In this document: positions 53,801 to 64,000 of the stretch, in pieces
Layout of the letters: every line of letters starts with the position of its first letter
Position numbering within the stretch: the stretch's first letter is position 1
Assembly: GCA_029224185.1 (NCBI GenBank)
Contig: CM055188.1
Coordinates: forward strand, 15,618,497-15,682,496
From: Karalla daura
Taxonomy: Eukaryota > Chordata > Actinopteri > Chaetodontiformes > Leiognathidae
Direction: 5' to 3'
Length of the DNA: 64,000 nucleotides
Position numbers and translations under genes: made by a program
The notes under the pieces: generated by a model
What the model was told of the DNA's origin: nothing
Seen by the model: the letters and a program-made list of their open reading frames with translations, nothing else
The model's database searches: none

Positions 53801-56800
53801 CAAATAATTAAACAGTTGAAGTTTTTCTAAACAAAGAGACAGAACTGAGTAGGGGAAAATGGTGGTTGCAAGCCACCTGGCAAACATAGATGTTATCAAA
53901 TTCCTGAAGTGAGTTAGGAATCTGATTGCATGTATGTTTGTGTTTGTTCTTTTGCTGCATCTTTTCTCAGAGTAGAGTTTTTATCTGATACTGTGTAATG
54001 ATGCAATGCCAGGATGCTATTTTATCTCTACAGAGTTACCATTTTATCACGTAAGGTAACATGGCACCTTTGATTGCGAGTAACCACACTGACACTGTGA
54101 CTGGTCTTGATGTGGATTGGTGACATCATGGCTGATAGCAGATTTACCACATGGGGTAATAACAGATCAACAACTGACCTGTTATTACAGTATGAGCTGT
54201 TAAAGTTGGAGTTAAAGTCACTCCAGTGTTAGAAATGCTGATGTTGAGCAGGTAATTCAGAAAACCTTTGAGTTTATTACATTCTAATGTTGCTGGGGTC
54301 AGGGGTCACAGGCATTTGGAAATAATGATTTTACATAAAAGGCATGATCATACATAAAAGGCAAATAATTAAATAGAATCGCAAATAAAGATCAAGTCAG
54401 TGAATCTCTTACGTAAAACCAAAAGCAGTTTGCTGAGAACTAATCAGTTAAATAATTAATTGATGAACCATTTGGATTAGATATTGATGATCTAGATGAG
54501 ACTACATGTGGAGTTACAGACCTTAAGTGCTCTTAAGCCTGGCAGGTAGAAAATCATTACTAATGACTATGGTTGCACTCATGCTAAAATGAATTTAAAT
54601 ACAGTTACAAACACATGCAATTCAGGCTACAGTTCATTTTGTATTGTTGGTCATTCGTAATGGTTGTTAATGTTTTGTTTTGCACTTTGTATAAAGAAAA
54701 ATGTTACACAGAAAGGTTAGTGATAAGGATGGTGTGCATACTGGCTGCAGTCACAGTGTTGCTGAGAGAGTTCCTGATTGGTTGTTAAGCATAGGGTTAA
54801 ATCTGCCACAACAGGCAGGTAGAGGTACATAGTGAGGTGGTGCCAATACCCTGACCTTATGAAAGAAAATTAGGCAGGCTCTGACGTCATTTATGGTCCA
54901 AATAATAGGCCAATAAAAACTGCAGGACCTTCAACAAAATTATCCATCAGATGGTGTCAAATTGGGGAAGTAAGATGAGAGAAGTCAGGGAAAATCAAAT
55001 GAGCACCTGAATCGAACAAAAAAGTAAAAAATGATGCACCAAAGAAATTCTATTTTCTTTGGTGGTTAACGCAATCATTTTTTGCAGCTGTTACGTACAT
55101 TAAATTATGGAGAAGTAGATAAGAGGCATAGATTGTATGGAAAGAGATTAGAAGGCAGAAGATATGGATTTGACAATGACGAGGTGTTTTGAACATAAGT
55201 TTGTCATTTTGGGAAACTTGCTGATGTTTTGAGGACTCTAATTTTGAGTCCAAGTCTCTTTTCTATTTTGTTTTATAGTTGTTCTCTTCAAGAGTTATGT
55301 TTTGATCTACTTTGTATCTTTGTGTACTTTCTGGCCTTCATGATTTGGCAGTGTCTCATTGTATCTTTAGTTTCTGACTGTCTGTTTTTTGTCAGCCTGT
55401 TTCACTTGATCTGGTTTATTTAATTATTTTACCTGCCACTTCATGGATTTGCTTGCCAGTTAGGAACTTTTTTTCCTGGTGTTGGCTTTTGCCTATCTGG
55501 CCTGAATCTCCATCAATCTGCTGCACCCATTTGGACATGGTCCATACTCCCATGTTGTCTATCAGCCTGCCTGCACAAGCACTGTGGTACTGGTATTGGA
55601 ACTAGGCACTAGTAATTGAAAAACATCACACGAAATACTTGAAAATACTAGAGATGCAAGGCTTCTGAGGAGCAGATAGTAATCTGTATGAACAGTGTTC
55701 ATACACAAAATATAGAGGCTAGATCCTGACACTTTCATCCAAAATCATGGCAATTTATTAGCTTTCTTGATGAAGGACAGACTTTTGTATAATTAACATG
55801 AACCCTTTAAACTATCACAATAAGGCTACATTGTATGCAATACCTAAAAATTTAATTGAGACAAAATTATCCAACAATGCAAGAAAATGTCACAGATATG
55901 AACAAAGAGAGAAAACAACCAAAACTATTCAGCTTCAATAACCTGGAGTTATTCATAGTGTTATGTCGTGCAGAACAGATAAAAAGTACATTGACAGATA
56001 AGGCAGATCTTGTGCTTCTTAGCATTCATCAAACAGTTTTAATAACTCTGGAAATTCTATAGCTTCAAGCATTAAGTTACAACTACTACTAATAAAAAGG
56101 TCTGAGGTCTTTCAATAGTTAAGCACAAAATTTTGAAACAAGTGAAGCGCACAACCATAAAACAGCCTGGTAAGATGATCTACCTGGTCACACAAAACAA
56201 GCCTGTGTTGTCTTGTTTTAACAAATATCATCATAGTGTCACGGTGATGTGGTCCCATACAGGACCACTGAGGAGCGCTTTCATCTCCTTTACTCGGCTT
56301 CATATTTGCGGTCTGGCATCAGTCAGAATGTGATACAGAGTGTGAGTCTCTTAATATACACTTACCAAACTGATACCTCTGTAATTATTGTAGTAAGACT
56401 TTCATGTTGAATTGGAGATGTTGTCATGGAGTGTTTTGGGTACCAACCTTCAGATTTCTTTAGAAGAATAAACAATAGTGTGAAAGGTGCCACAGGAGGC
56501 TCACAGGGGTTCTGGTAGGACAAACAATAGCAGCCTCATTGGCATCTCACTTCACTGAACTCAGTGAATTCAATGTTTGTCAGGTCTCAGGGGCATGACC
56601 ACGCTAAGCTGTATGCATCCAAGGCTTTTGACAATTACCCCACGAGACTCCAGAAAGTCTGAGGCCACATCAGAGTGGAATAATTAAAAAGCAGGGTGAG
56701 GCTTCTGTAATGCCAGCGAGGGTTCCCGCTCAGTAAGGAGGAAGGAGGGTAAGCTGATGTCATTCAGCCCCAGGCGCTCAGAGAATACCCCGGCAGCTCT

Positions 56801-59330
56801 GCCAAACACACCGAAAGGTTCCACTCTAACCCTGAAAAGGCCTTTCACCACTGCCATTCTGCCTGCTATTATGCCCTGATGTGGTGACACACCAAACCAT
56901 CGCTTTAGGCACTCATAAATTAACCAGGTTCTGTCTGCTCTCTGCGCCTTTACAGCTCAGTTTGATTTTAACCTAAAGAAAACATTTATGCTCACAGTGC
57001 CCATTTTCCCTGACATTATTGAAACACTTTAGAGGAAAGTTTAGTGTTTGCTGATATGTTCTATAACATTTTTACAATTTCTGTTTTGATCAGTGTTAGT
57101 TGTTTTATATTGATGGAGGGTCAACACTGTATAGTCATTGTGCTATGAGAATATACCTTTTTCCGTAGTTGTCAAATGCCTGAATCGTGAATATATGTTG
57201 TGCCTCTCGGCTTCATAGCTGTTAAAGGTGCTTATCATTTCTGGCGCTAAATAACTGGACGCTCATGAAGTGAGATACTTTCCATGCTGTTGTATGAGTG
57301 TGTTTCTTCCATGACTGTGCTTTGAAGCTCTACCTGTCTTGTAAAAAGAATGGCACATACATATCTACCAGCCATAGGGTGACATACTGTAGCTGCTCCG
57401 AGCTCTCTGGAATGCTTCCACTCATTTGGAATGCTAGAAAACTTTTGTCTCAACCTGTTGAACTATTCACGCAATATGTTAGGCTGAGTAGGTTTCTTAC
57501 CTGCTGATTATGAAAAGACAAACTGTGAGACATAAAATGAATCGTTAGAATGTCATTAATTTAATTCTTTGACAGTGAAGGCCACATTTTATATAGCAAA
57601 GCTTTTATGAAGGTGTGATGGATGATGGTATATATGTAAGGTTTAAAAAAAAACATGCTTCACTGCATTTTACTGGATTCTTCTGCCATATGTGCTAGCA
57701 AAAAATACTGACAGCTCTTTTTCTATTCACTTAAAATGTCATCTAGCTTTGTTCCCCATTGCATGCTTTCATGTCTTGTCTAAGAACAAAAGAGATGTAC
57801 TGAAGATGTATAAATTACCAGATTTTACACACATCAAGTAAGAATGTGTTTGACTGTGTGGATCACAGTCAAATCTCAATATATACTGTAGCATAGACAA
57901 AACAAAGCTGCTCATAGGAACTGTGGAAAACATCCACAGAACCAACCAGAACATGGTACACCTTTCATGCGTATTACAGATTTGCCATCTCAGACACATT
58001 CTAACACCTGTAAATATTATGGTGTTGATGTTTATGTATGTTTAAGTATGTGTAAGTATGTATCTGTGTATCTACAAAGTTGGTGAAAGAGGGGAAAGTG
58101 ATGTTTAGGCAAACAGAGTGAGTGTGAATCAGCAGCTTGAGCAACATGTTCAGTCTGTGGAACAAACACTGGTGATGGTTTGTAAAGATGACTTATGTCT
58201 TATAGCTTACTATTGCCAAATCTGTCCAGATAAATTTTCTGCCTTATTATAAATAACCACTCGACTCATTGATGGCTGCAGTTGTGACCTTAAATTGTAA
58301 ACTACTTTTGTTTGGAAACATTAACTTGGACTCATGGACTCGTGTCATTTTATGTAGCCTGTGAGAGATTACAAATCATATGATTGTCTTAAAATAAAAA
58401 TCTATGCTGTTGTACAGAGTGCACTTACCATAAACTACATCTCCCATAATGCATGCTAGATGGCAGCATTTCAACGTCATTTTCCTTAAGTGTTTTTGAA
58501 TTAATTGATTGAGTTGAAAACAAAATGCAGATAAACCCATAATATCGAAGCAGAGAAGAAATGATCAGGCAGGAAAGCAATACGTGTGAAAGTGAATACA
58601 TGTTTGTGCTTCATGGAGAAGGTCCAATATGTGCACAGAAAAGCCACCAAGAAAAACAAGAAATGCCCCAAGAATTAAAAGACAGACCACAATAGCAGCA
58701 GAAAATGTTTTTATATCTATTTAAATGCATGCACGTAACATTATTTGTACTCTTGAGTAAACAATTATTTAGAAGTATTACAACCTGCCCCTTTGGGCAT
58801 CCCTTCTTTAAAACATCACTCAGTTTGAACCTTTCCTCCCCCTGTTGTAGGTCCTGGAGAAGGGCATGCGTCTGGAGTGCAAGTGTCACGGTGTTTCAGG
58901 CTCCTGTACGACCAAGACCTGCTGGACAACGCTCCCCAAGTTCCGTCAGCTGGGATATATGCTCAAAGACAAGTACAACCAGGCTGTGCATGTGGAGCCG
59001 GTGCGAGCCAGCCGCAATAAGCGCCCCGTCTTCCTAAAGATAAAGAAACCCCACTCCTACCGCAAGCCTATGGATACGGAGCTTGTTTACCTCGACAGGT
59101 CGCCCAACTACTGCGAGGCAGACCCTTTGACGGGCAGCATGGGGACACAGGGTCGTCTCTGCAACAAGACGGCCCAGCAGCCCAACAGCTGCGACCTGAT
59201 GTGTTGCGGCCGAGGATACAACACGCACCAGTACTCCCGTGTTTGGCAGTGCAACTGCAAATTCCTGTGGTGCTGCTACGTCAAGTGCAACACCTGCAGT
59301 GAGAGGACAGAGGTGTACACCTGTAAATAG
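49858..59330 (+). CDS. wnt7a: Wnt7a-type secreted signalling protein, complete, 4 exons
   Basis: Coding exons 49858-49928, 50201-50427, 53457-53728, 58851-59330. The sum is 1050 nt, 349 aa plus TAG, the same length as human WNT7A. The N-terminus has a basic start and hydrophobic signal segment (IFHFFLCLGIVYL). The body has the Wnt core CHGVSGSC with Ser206, the site of Porcupine-added palmitoleate. The Cys-rich C-terminus is [12 protein letters not shown] and ends [41 protein letters not shown] and [12 protein letters not shown] favour WNT7A over WNT7B; the WIF..FLC.G start and RLCN are more 7B-like. Zebrafish has wnt7aa and wnt7ab; I cannot decide between them. Wnt7 ligands signal through Frizzled/LRP and, in brain vessels, through Gpr124/Reck. 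Introns are 0.27, 3.0 and 5.1 kb, all GT-AG. Sequons at Asn83 and Asn295 are kept; the usual Asn127 is Ser. Confidence 0.96.
50201..50427 (+). CDS. wnt7a: wnt7a coding exon 2
   Basis: Residues 24-99: [20 protein letters not shown], then APRQRTICQSRPDAIIVIGE to GRELRV. Contains sequon N83CS. Acceptor ATCACAG, donor GTGCGT. Confidence 0.96.
50741..50825. repeat. (GATA)n microsatellite, wnt7a intron 2
   Basis: About 21 perfect GATA units, 0.3 kb past exon 2, in the same orientation as the tract at 49133-49267. Confidence 0.95.
53457..53728 (+). CDS. wnt7a: wnt7a coding exon 3
   Basis: Residues 100-190: GSKEAAFTYAIIAAGVAHAV, TAACTQGSLSGCGCDKEKQG, and on to [20 protein letters not shown] and NNEVGRR. 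Acceptor TCACAG, donor GTATGT, phase 0 end. Confidence 0.97.
56590..56960. other. Locally GC-richer block in wnt7a intron 3
   Basis: Less AT-rich and less repetitive than the intron around it. It could be a conserved non-coding element, but nothing in the single sequence proves it. Confidence 0.2.
58851..59330 (+). CDS. wnt7a: wnt7a coding exon 4 (C-terminal half)
   Basis: Residues 191-349: [20 protein letters not shown], then [20 protein letters not shown], to the final [11 protein letters not shown] and TAG. Contains Ser206, sequon N295KT and the Wnt C-terminal cysteine framework. Acceptor GTTGTAG. Confidence 0.98.
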   Translation, partial: [159 protein letters not shown]

Positions 59331-59374
59331 AGATATTTATTGGACATATATCCGGACACACAGCTAGACTGGAT

Positions 59375-59399
59375 TGTGTGTGTGTGTGTGTGTGTGTGT
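59375..59399. repeat. (TG)n in wnt7a 3' UTR
   Basis: Twelve TG units, 45 nt after the stop. Confidence 0.85.
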
Positions 59400-59736
59400 C
59401 TGTTGTCAATGTTTTATCAGAGGAAGAGCTCACTGTGACACACAGTGTGGCCAATTCCTTCAACATGTGTTGATTATACTGATGCCAATGGACATCTACC
59501 ATAACACTGGACTCAACCTATGTGCTTATAAACCGTATGTTTATGCCCCAGGCTTGACTTCTCTGCAGGCCATACTGGTCTTTTGCATGACTCACCTCAA
59601 GCAGTGATAGTTTTTCCTAAACTAATAATTTATTCCATGAGAAAACTACTGAAGATATTGGAGATTCACTGTTGACTAAATCTGGTAAAATTTTAATTAA
59701 GTGCCTTTTAATGACACATATATTCGAGTGCACTTA

Positions 59737-59742
59737 AATAAA
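59737..59742 (+). terminator. Proximal wnt7a poly(A) signal (candidate)
   Basis: AATAAA about 0.4 kb past the stop, followed by a T-rich stretch. It would give a short 3' UTR. Confidence 0.4.
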
Positions 59743-61112
59743 ATGCATTTTCTTTATTTGCTTTCTTTAACAAGACAAATTACACACTGGAGATGAAAAC
59801 AGAAACGCGACTGAATGACATATAAACTACTGATCCTGGGCTCGGTATGATAGTATTGTTTTCTACTTGTTTCTGTTCCCTCTCCCCTACAGTTTGCTGC
59901 TAGTTGTCTGGAAAGTTATTGAGTTTGTGACTGAGCAGCCATATTGACTCCTCAAGTTAAATTGACACCACCAAAAGCAAACATTAGCTTCCAGACATAA
60001 ATTCCCCTTAATGTTGATTGATAGAATATATTTTGTAAGAGATTATTTTTATATATTTTTTTCCTATTTATTTTCTCTATCTCTGTTTAAGACCAGCATT
60101 TCTGATAGGTTACTGAGCTGAAAGAAGATGACCCCCCGAAACACTGTCTTGTTCTTATCGGAATTATATAATAACGTTTGTCTGTAATTGGCGTCATTAT
60201 TATGAGACTATGAGATCTATTTCAGGAAACATTTTAGCTGCTGTACCAGTTATGACTCTCGTATATGAGTGCTATCTCTCTCATCTGTGTCTGAAAAGTT
60301 AATACATGTTTACTAACCACATTCGATATCAGATATCTTCTACAACAATTGTCACAACAATTCAAGCAATTAAACAATGGTTTATTCTTGGCATAGAAAA
60401 CCTCAAGCTACTATAAATGGTGAACAACATGGCTGACTGGTGGTTGGGTTGTGCCTCGTCTATGATATCCAGCTGTAGTCTTGTGCCATCTTTCCACATT
60501 TTTGTGTGTAATATCTGCTGTCTAAAGAAGTCTGTGCTGCTCTGTCCTCGCTGTTGACCCTTGTTTCAGCCACTTGACTGCTGTCTCCTGCCAAGCTGTT
60601 AACATTTATCCCACAAAGGTTTGCAGTAATGCTTGTTCTAAAACAGACGTAAAGACAAGAATTGAAACAAATAAGTATTAAATTAAGGATTTCATCAGTT
60701 CGTCAGTGCCATTTAAGAGGGGTCAGTGATCTACAGATGTACAGTTAGTATTTTTTTTTGTCTCACTAAAACCAACCAGGACTCAGCATCACTTTGTATA
60801 AATGATGGGGAATGACCTGCTAGAAAGTAGGGATCATTAGGTTCAGGTTAATTCAAGTTAATGGGCAGTGTCAGTATCAGTATAAAATAAAAGGAATAAT
60901 GACTTCAGTAATTGTGAACTGTGGCTAGAAGTGTGTTGTGCCTTACAGCTAAAACTGATGCAGTCCTCATTTTAAGCTTATTCCACTGTGTGATTGAACC
61001 AATGAAATAACATTACCCATCTGTTGTAGTGCTCTCCCTTCAGAGGCTATTGTTGTCCTTTTTCCATCCTTTTTCATGTAACACTATGGGATCTTTTCAT
61101 TTTTCTTTGGTT

Positions 61113-61118
61113 AATAAA
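61113..61118 (+). terminator. Distal wnt7a poly(A) signal (candidate)
   Basis: AATAAA in TTAATAAATGTTTTC, about 1.8 kb past the stop, with T/G-rich flanks. Alternative to the proximal signal. Confidence 0.4.
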
Positions 61119-61139
61119 TGTTTTCTCAGAATTAACAGA

Positions 61140-64000
61140 GGAACGTCATTTTGTATTTAATCTTCATTCTTCCAACTTTTGTTGCAAAGGACGATCAGGG
61201 TGATGGAGGCATGACTGAGGGCTGCAGAGCGGAGGCTCTCACAGCAGTGTGTGTCTCAGTGAGCGGTGGGAGTGTGGAGCAGCCGACTGATGGATTACTC
61301 TGACATCTGCTTCATTCACCCCTCGACAACGTTGCTACAACAACCACACTGTGCCCCCCAAAAATGCTCCCCGTCTCATCGAGAGGCCAGACTGCCCATT
61401 AACAAAATGGTAACCATGCAAAACCCGAATAAAATTTGGACGCTATTTATTTTGTGGAAATGGCAAATGGAAGGAAGGCAAGGAGAGGCCTTTGCAATTG
61501 CAAGGAGATGATGTCAAGAAGGTTTTCATTTTGAGGGACAGAAAAGGTCTTAATTCAGAGAATAATCAGCACAAAACATTCCTCAGCTAAACTTTGCCTC
61601 AATGGTGTGACACTTTCAAAAGGCAGCTGGCCAAACAGCTCTGGTTAGGGCATCACCAGGGCTCTGAAAACTCAACAATGTTTGTCTCACAGAGCTGTGG
61701 TCTGCTATGTGTTTCACTTTTCTATTCACAATCACAAACAACTTCTTAGTATAGTTTTCTAATGAGCATCCGATTTTTTTCCCTCACATACCAACCTCCA
61801 CAAGCCACTTTGGCTGCATTTACATCTTACATCGAGAAATCTGTGATACAAATTCACTTAGATTAGTTCAAGAGACAAAACTTGATGCCATCCTCAACGT
61901 TCATCCATTTGTACATTATACGACCGTAGAACTGACTGTGAGGTGGTACTGTACATACCACTGTAATGTCATAGGTGCCATGGCATGCTACTACTATTTT
62001 TTTTTTTTTACAAAATGTTTTACTGGAATATTTTAGTACAATTCATTGACTTCGGGGCAAACCAAGATGAGGCTGATCATGTAATATCATTTGAAAGTCT
62101 GTCATGCCTGGCTGGTGTTAATCCTCCTCCAGCGTCACACTTGCTTTGACTTGTTTGCTACCTCCAATGCTCCTCAGGAAAACCTCTTTAGTGGATCTGT
62201 GGATTGAGTTGATGCCACATAATCAATAGACCGCCAAAAAGCAACAGATTAGTATCTGACTTTTTAACATTTTTAAATAAGTGCCTTTATAGATGATGTT
62301 GAAAAACAAACAAACAAAAACTTAATAAACATAAAGACCAACTCCAAGCACAGTTTTCTTAAATGGAAAGGCAACAAACCCCACATCCCTAAATCTAGTA
62401 ATTCAACAAAAATCAAACAACTAACTGAAGTAAAAATAAAGTAAATTAAGTTATTACCTAACTCACCCAAAATGTATGGCTATGTGAAGAACCATCATCC
62501 AATAGCTGTGCTGCGGACACCAGTTATCTGTTTCCCAAATCAATTCAGAGTTACAAGAGTCGGCTGAGTCACTTCTGTCTGCGTGCAATGCATGTGTGAA
62601 CACCTGCCTTGAGGTGGTGTCCAAAATTTATGACTACCAATCCTGATTGCTCTTGAAGGACAGAGATTTAATATGTGGAGCGCTTAATTCCTTGACACAA
62701 ACCTTTGCTTGATTTTTTTTCCCCAGACCTATTCCAGCACTAGGGAGCAGACAGGTTGGTACTGCACTGCAAATGGTGCTATGAGCTTTCACGCTTGGGT
62801 TACACAGAGATGATTCTTTGTCAGAGAGTTGATTGTTTAAGACTTGGGCTGCTTAATAACTATCATTTCAGCTGTACCTTGGGAGTGAGGGCCAATCAGA
62901 GTCTAAACAGAAATCTCCTCTGCCAACAATGACAGTGTAGCCAAGGAATGAGGCAGAAACATGGTAAACATAATTTTGAAAACCAAAGCTGTTATGAAGA
63001 TTTTAATTGAGGGATGCATAAATCAAACATCTCATATCATGTACTTTAAAGACTGCATCTACAATAAATCATAATTTGGCTCAGAGGTGACTGAATCATG
63101 AATGATGATTGTTATTTGTTGGTTAAAATAGGCCATGGTTGAGGCATGCCAGATAATGATAAATCTATTGCCCTGAGCTAAACTTCTGCTGTCGAGTTCT
63201 AAAATGTTTGCAGTGCTGAAAGAGTCTTACTCGACCTGACTATTGATTTATCTAAAAGTTGAGTTTCAAAAGAACGAAACAAATCAGCATGTTGTAACCT
63301 ACTTCTTGAGATTTTTAAATCCATCTCCCTACCAACAATATTTTCTCCAGCAGAGCTGGATTTTTACTTTGGTGCACAGAACATTTGTGGTGTTGCTCTC
63401 TAGAATCAAAAGCTACATTTACGTATGTATATTTTAATTATTAATTTGGTCCGTTATCCTGTAAGGAACCCACTCTCTGCACCTGGTTTGGTGAAAATTA
63501 GTAGGCATATGCTGAGAGGGCAAAATGCATCTTTTTAATACAGAAGTTTCTCAGTGTTTCCTTGTCGGAGTGTGGTTAAAAAAAATGGGCTACGCATACA
63601 CTCACATGCCAAATTTTGGTATATTGACACACAGTTTTTTGCTGTAATGGCCAAGTTTCCATCCACTCCTGTTCTGTGAACATTAGGAGCTGGACGCACT
63701 GAGATAAACAGCTGACAGAGCTGATTTTCCAGTCGGGTGAAACTTAAGCACTGAAGGAGCAGAAGATGATGTCATTCTTAAAAACCTTAAACAAACATAA
63801 AACAGTCTGGAAACATGATGGGAATATGATATTTCTGTGTGTTTCATATACATGTATATGTACGTTTTCCTCATCTCCCCAAACAAATCTTTTTCAAGTA
63901 GAGTTTTCCTGTCTCTTGACTCCTTCAGTAGACATCCAGCCCACTTCATGTGCGTCATAATCGTCATGTAACATTTTATTTTTCTGAATAAACTAGCCTT
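61140..64000. other. Region right of wnt7a, no gene recognised
   Basis: AT-rich DNA with short A and T runs. No open frame above 95 codons, no exon-like block with a known family, no RNA gene seen. Confidence 0.6.

Noticed and set aside
49858..59330. Calling the Wnt gene wnt7b because of its nearness to let-7
   Set aside because: Most diagnostic residues ([41 protein letters not shown]) match WNT7A; only the signal peptide and a few positions look 7B-like.

Overview
This window is genomic DNA from a bony fish, most likely a percomorph-type teleost. The genes are split by GT-AG introns. They code for a homeobox factor, a dual-specificity-type phosphatase, a Wnt ligand and let-7 microRNAs. Intergenic and intronic DNA is AT-rich and full of (CA)n, (GATA)n and short interspersed repeats of kinds common in teleosts. 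No prokaryotic, viral or CRISPR features were seen.

Layout, left to right. 1-16.4 kb: no gene recognised; microsatellites, an old LINE 3' fragment, another old repeat and a few compact hairpins or possible conserved non-coding blocks. 16.4-21.4 kb: barx1 on the minus strand, four coding exons, 240 aa, with a very long (TG)n directly after the stop codon and a GATA/GACA satellite in intron 2. 21.4-25.6 kb: intergenic, between the divergent barx1 and ptpdc1. 25.6-41.3 kb: ptpdc1 on the plus strand, with an inferred non-coding first exon (E-box and CRE just upstream) and nine coding exons, 703 aa. 42.1-47.4 kb: a probable let-7 host lncRNA (TATA box, first exon, terminal exon with poly(A) signal). 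let-7a and let-7f hairpins lie 175 bp apart (mature start to mature start) in the terminal exon. 49.3-61.1 kb: a wnt7a-type gene, four coding exons, 349 aa. 61.1-64 kb: no gene recognised.

BARX1, PTPDC1 and let-7a-1/f-1/d are neighbours on human 9q22, so the left three quarters matches that block. The wnt7 gene next to let-7 recalls the human 22q13 arrangement (let-7a-3/let-7b near WNT7B), although the protein here resembles WNT7A more. The genes are not an operon and do not form one pathway. Barx1 and Wnt7a are developmental regulators, let-7 is a post-transcriptional timer, and Ptpdc1 is a phosphatase linked to centrosome and cilium biology. All exon joins were read by eye from splice consensus and reading frame, and each coding total divides by three. 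Family comparisons rest on recalled human proteins, not on a database search. I found no convincing undescribed system; the most useful leads are listed as findings.
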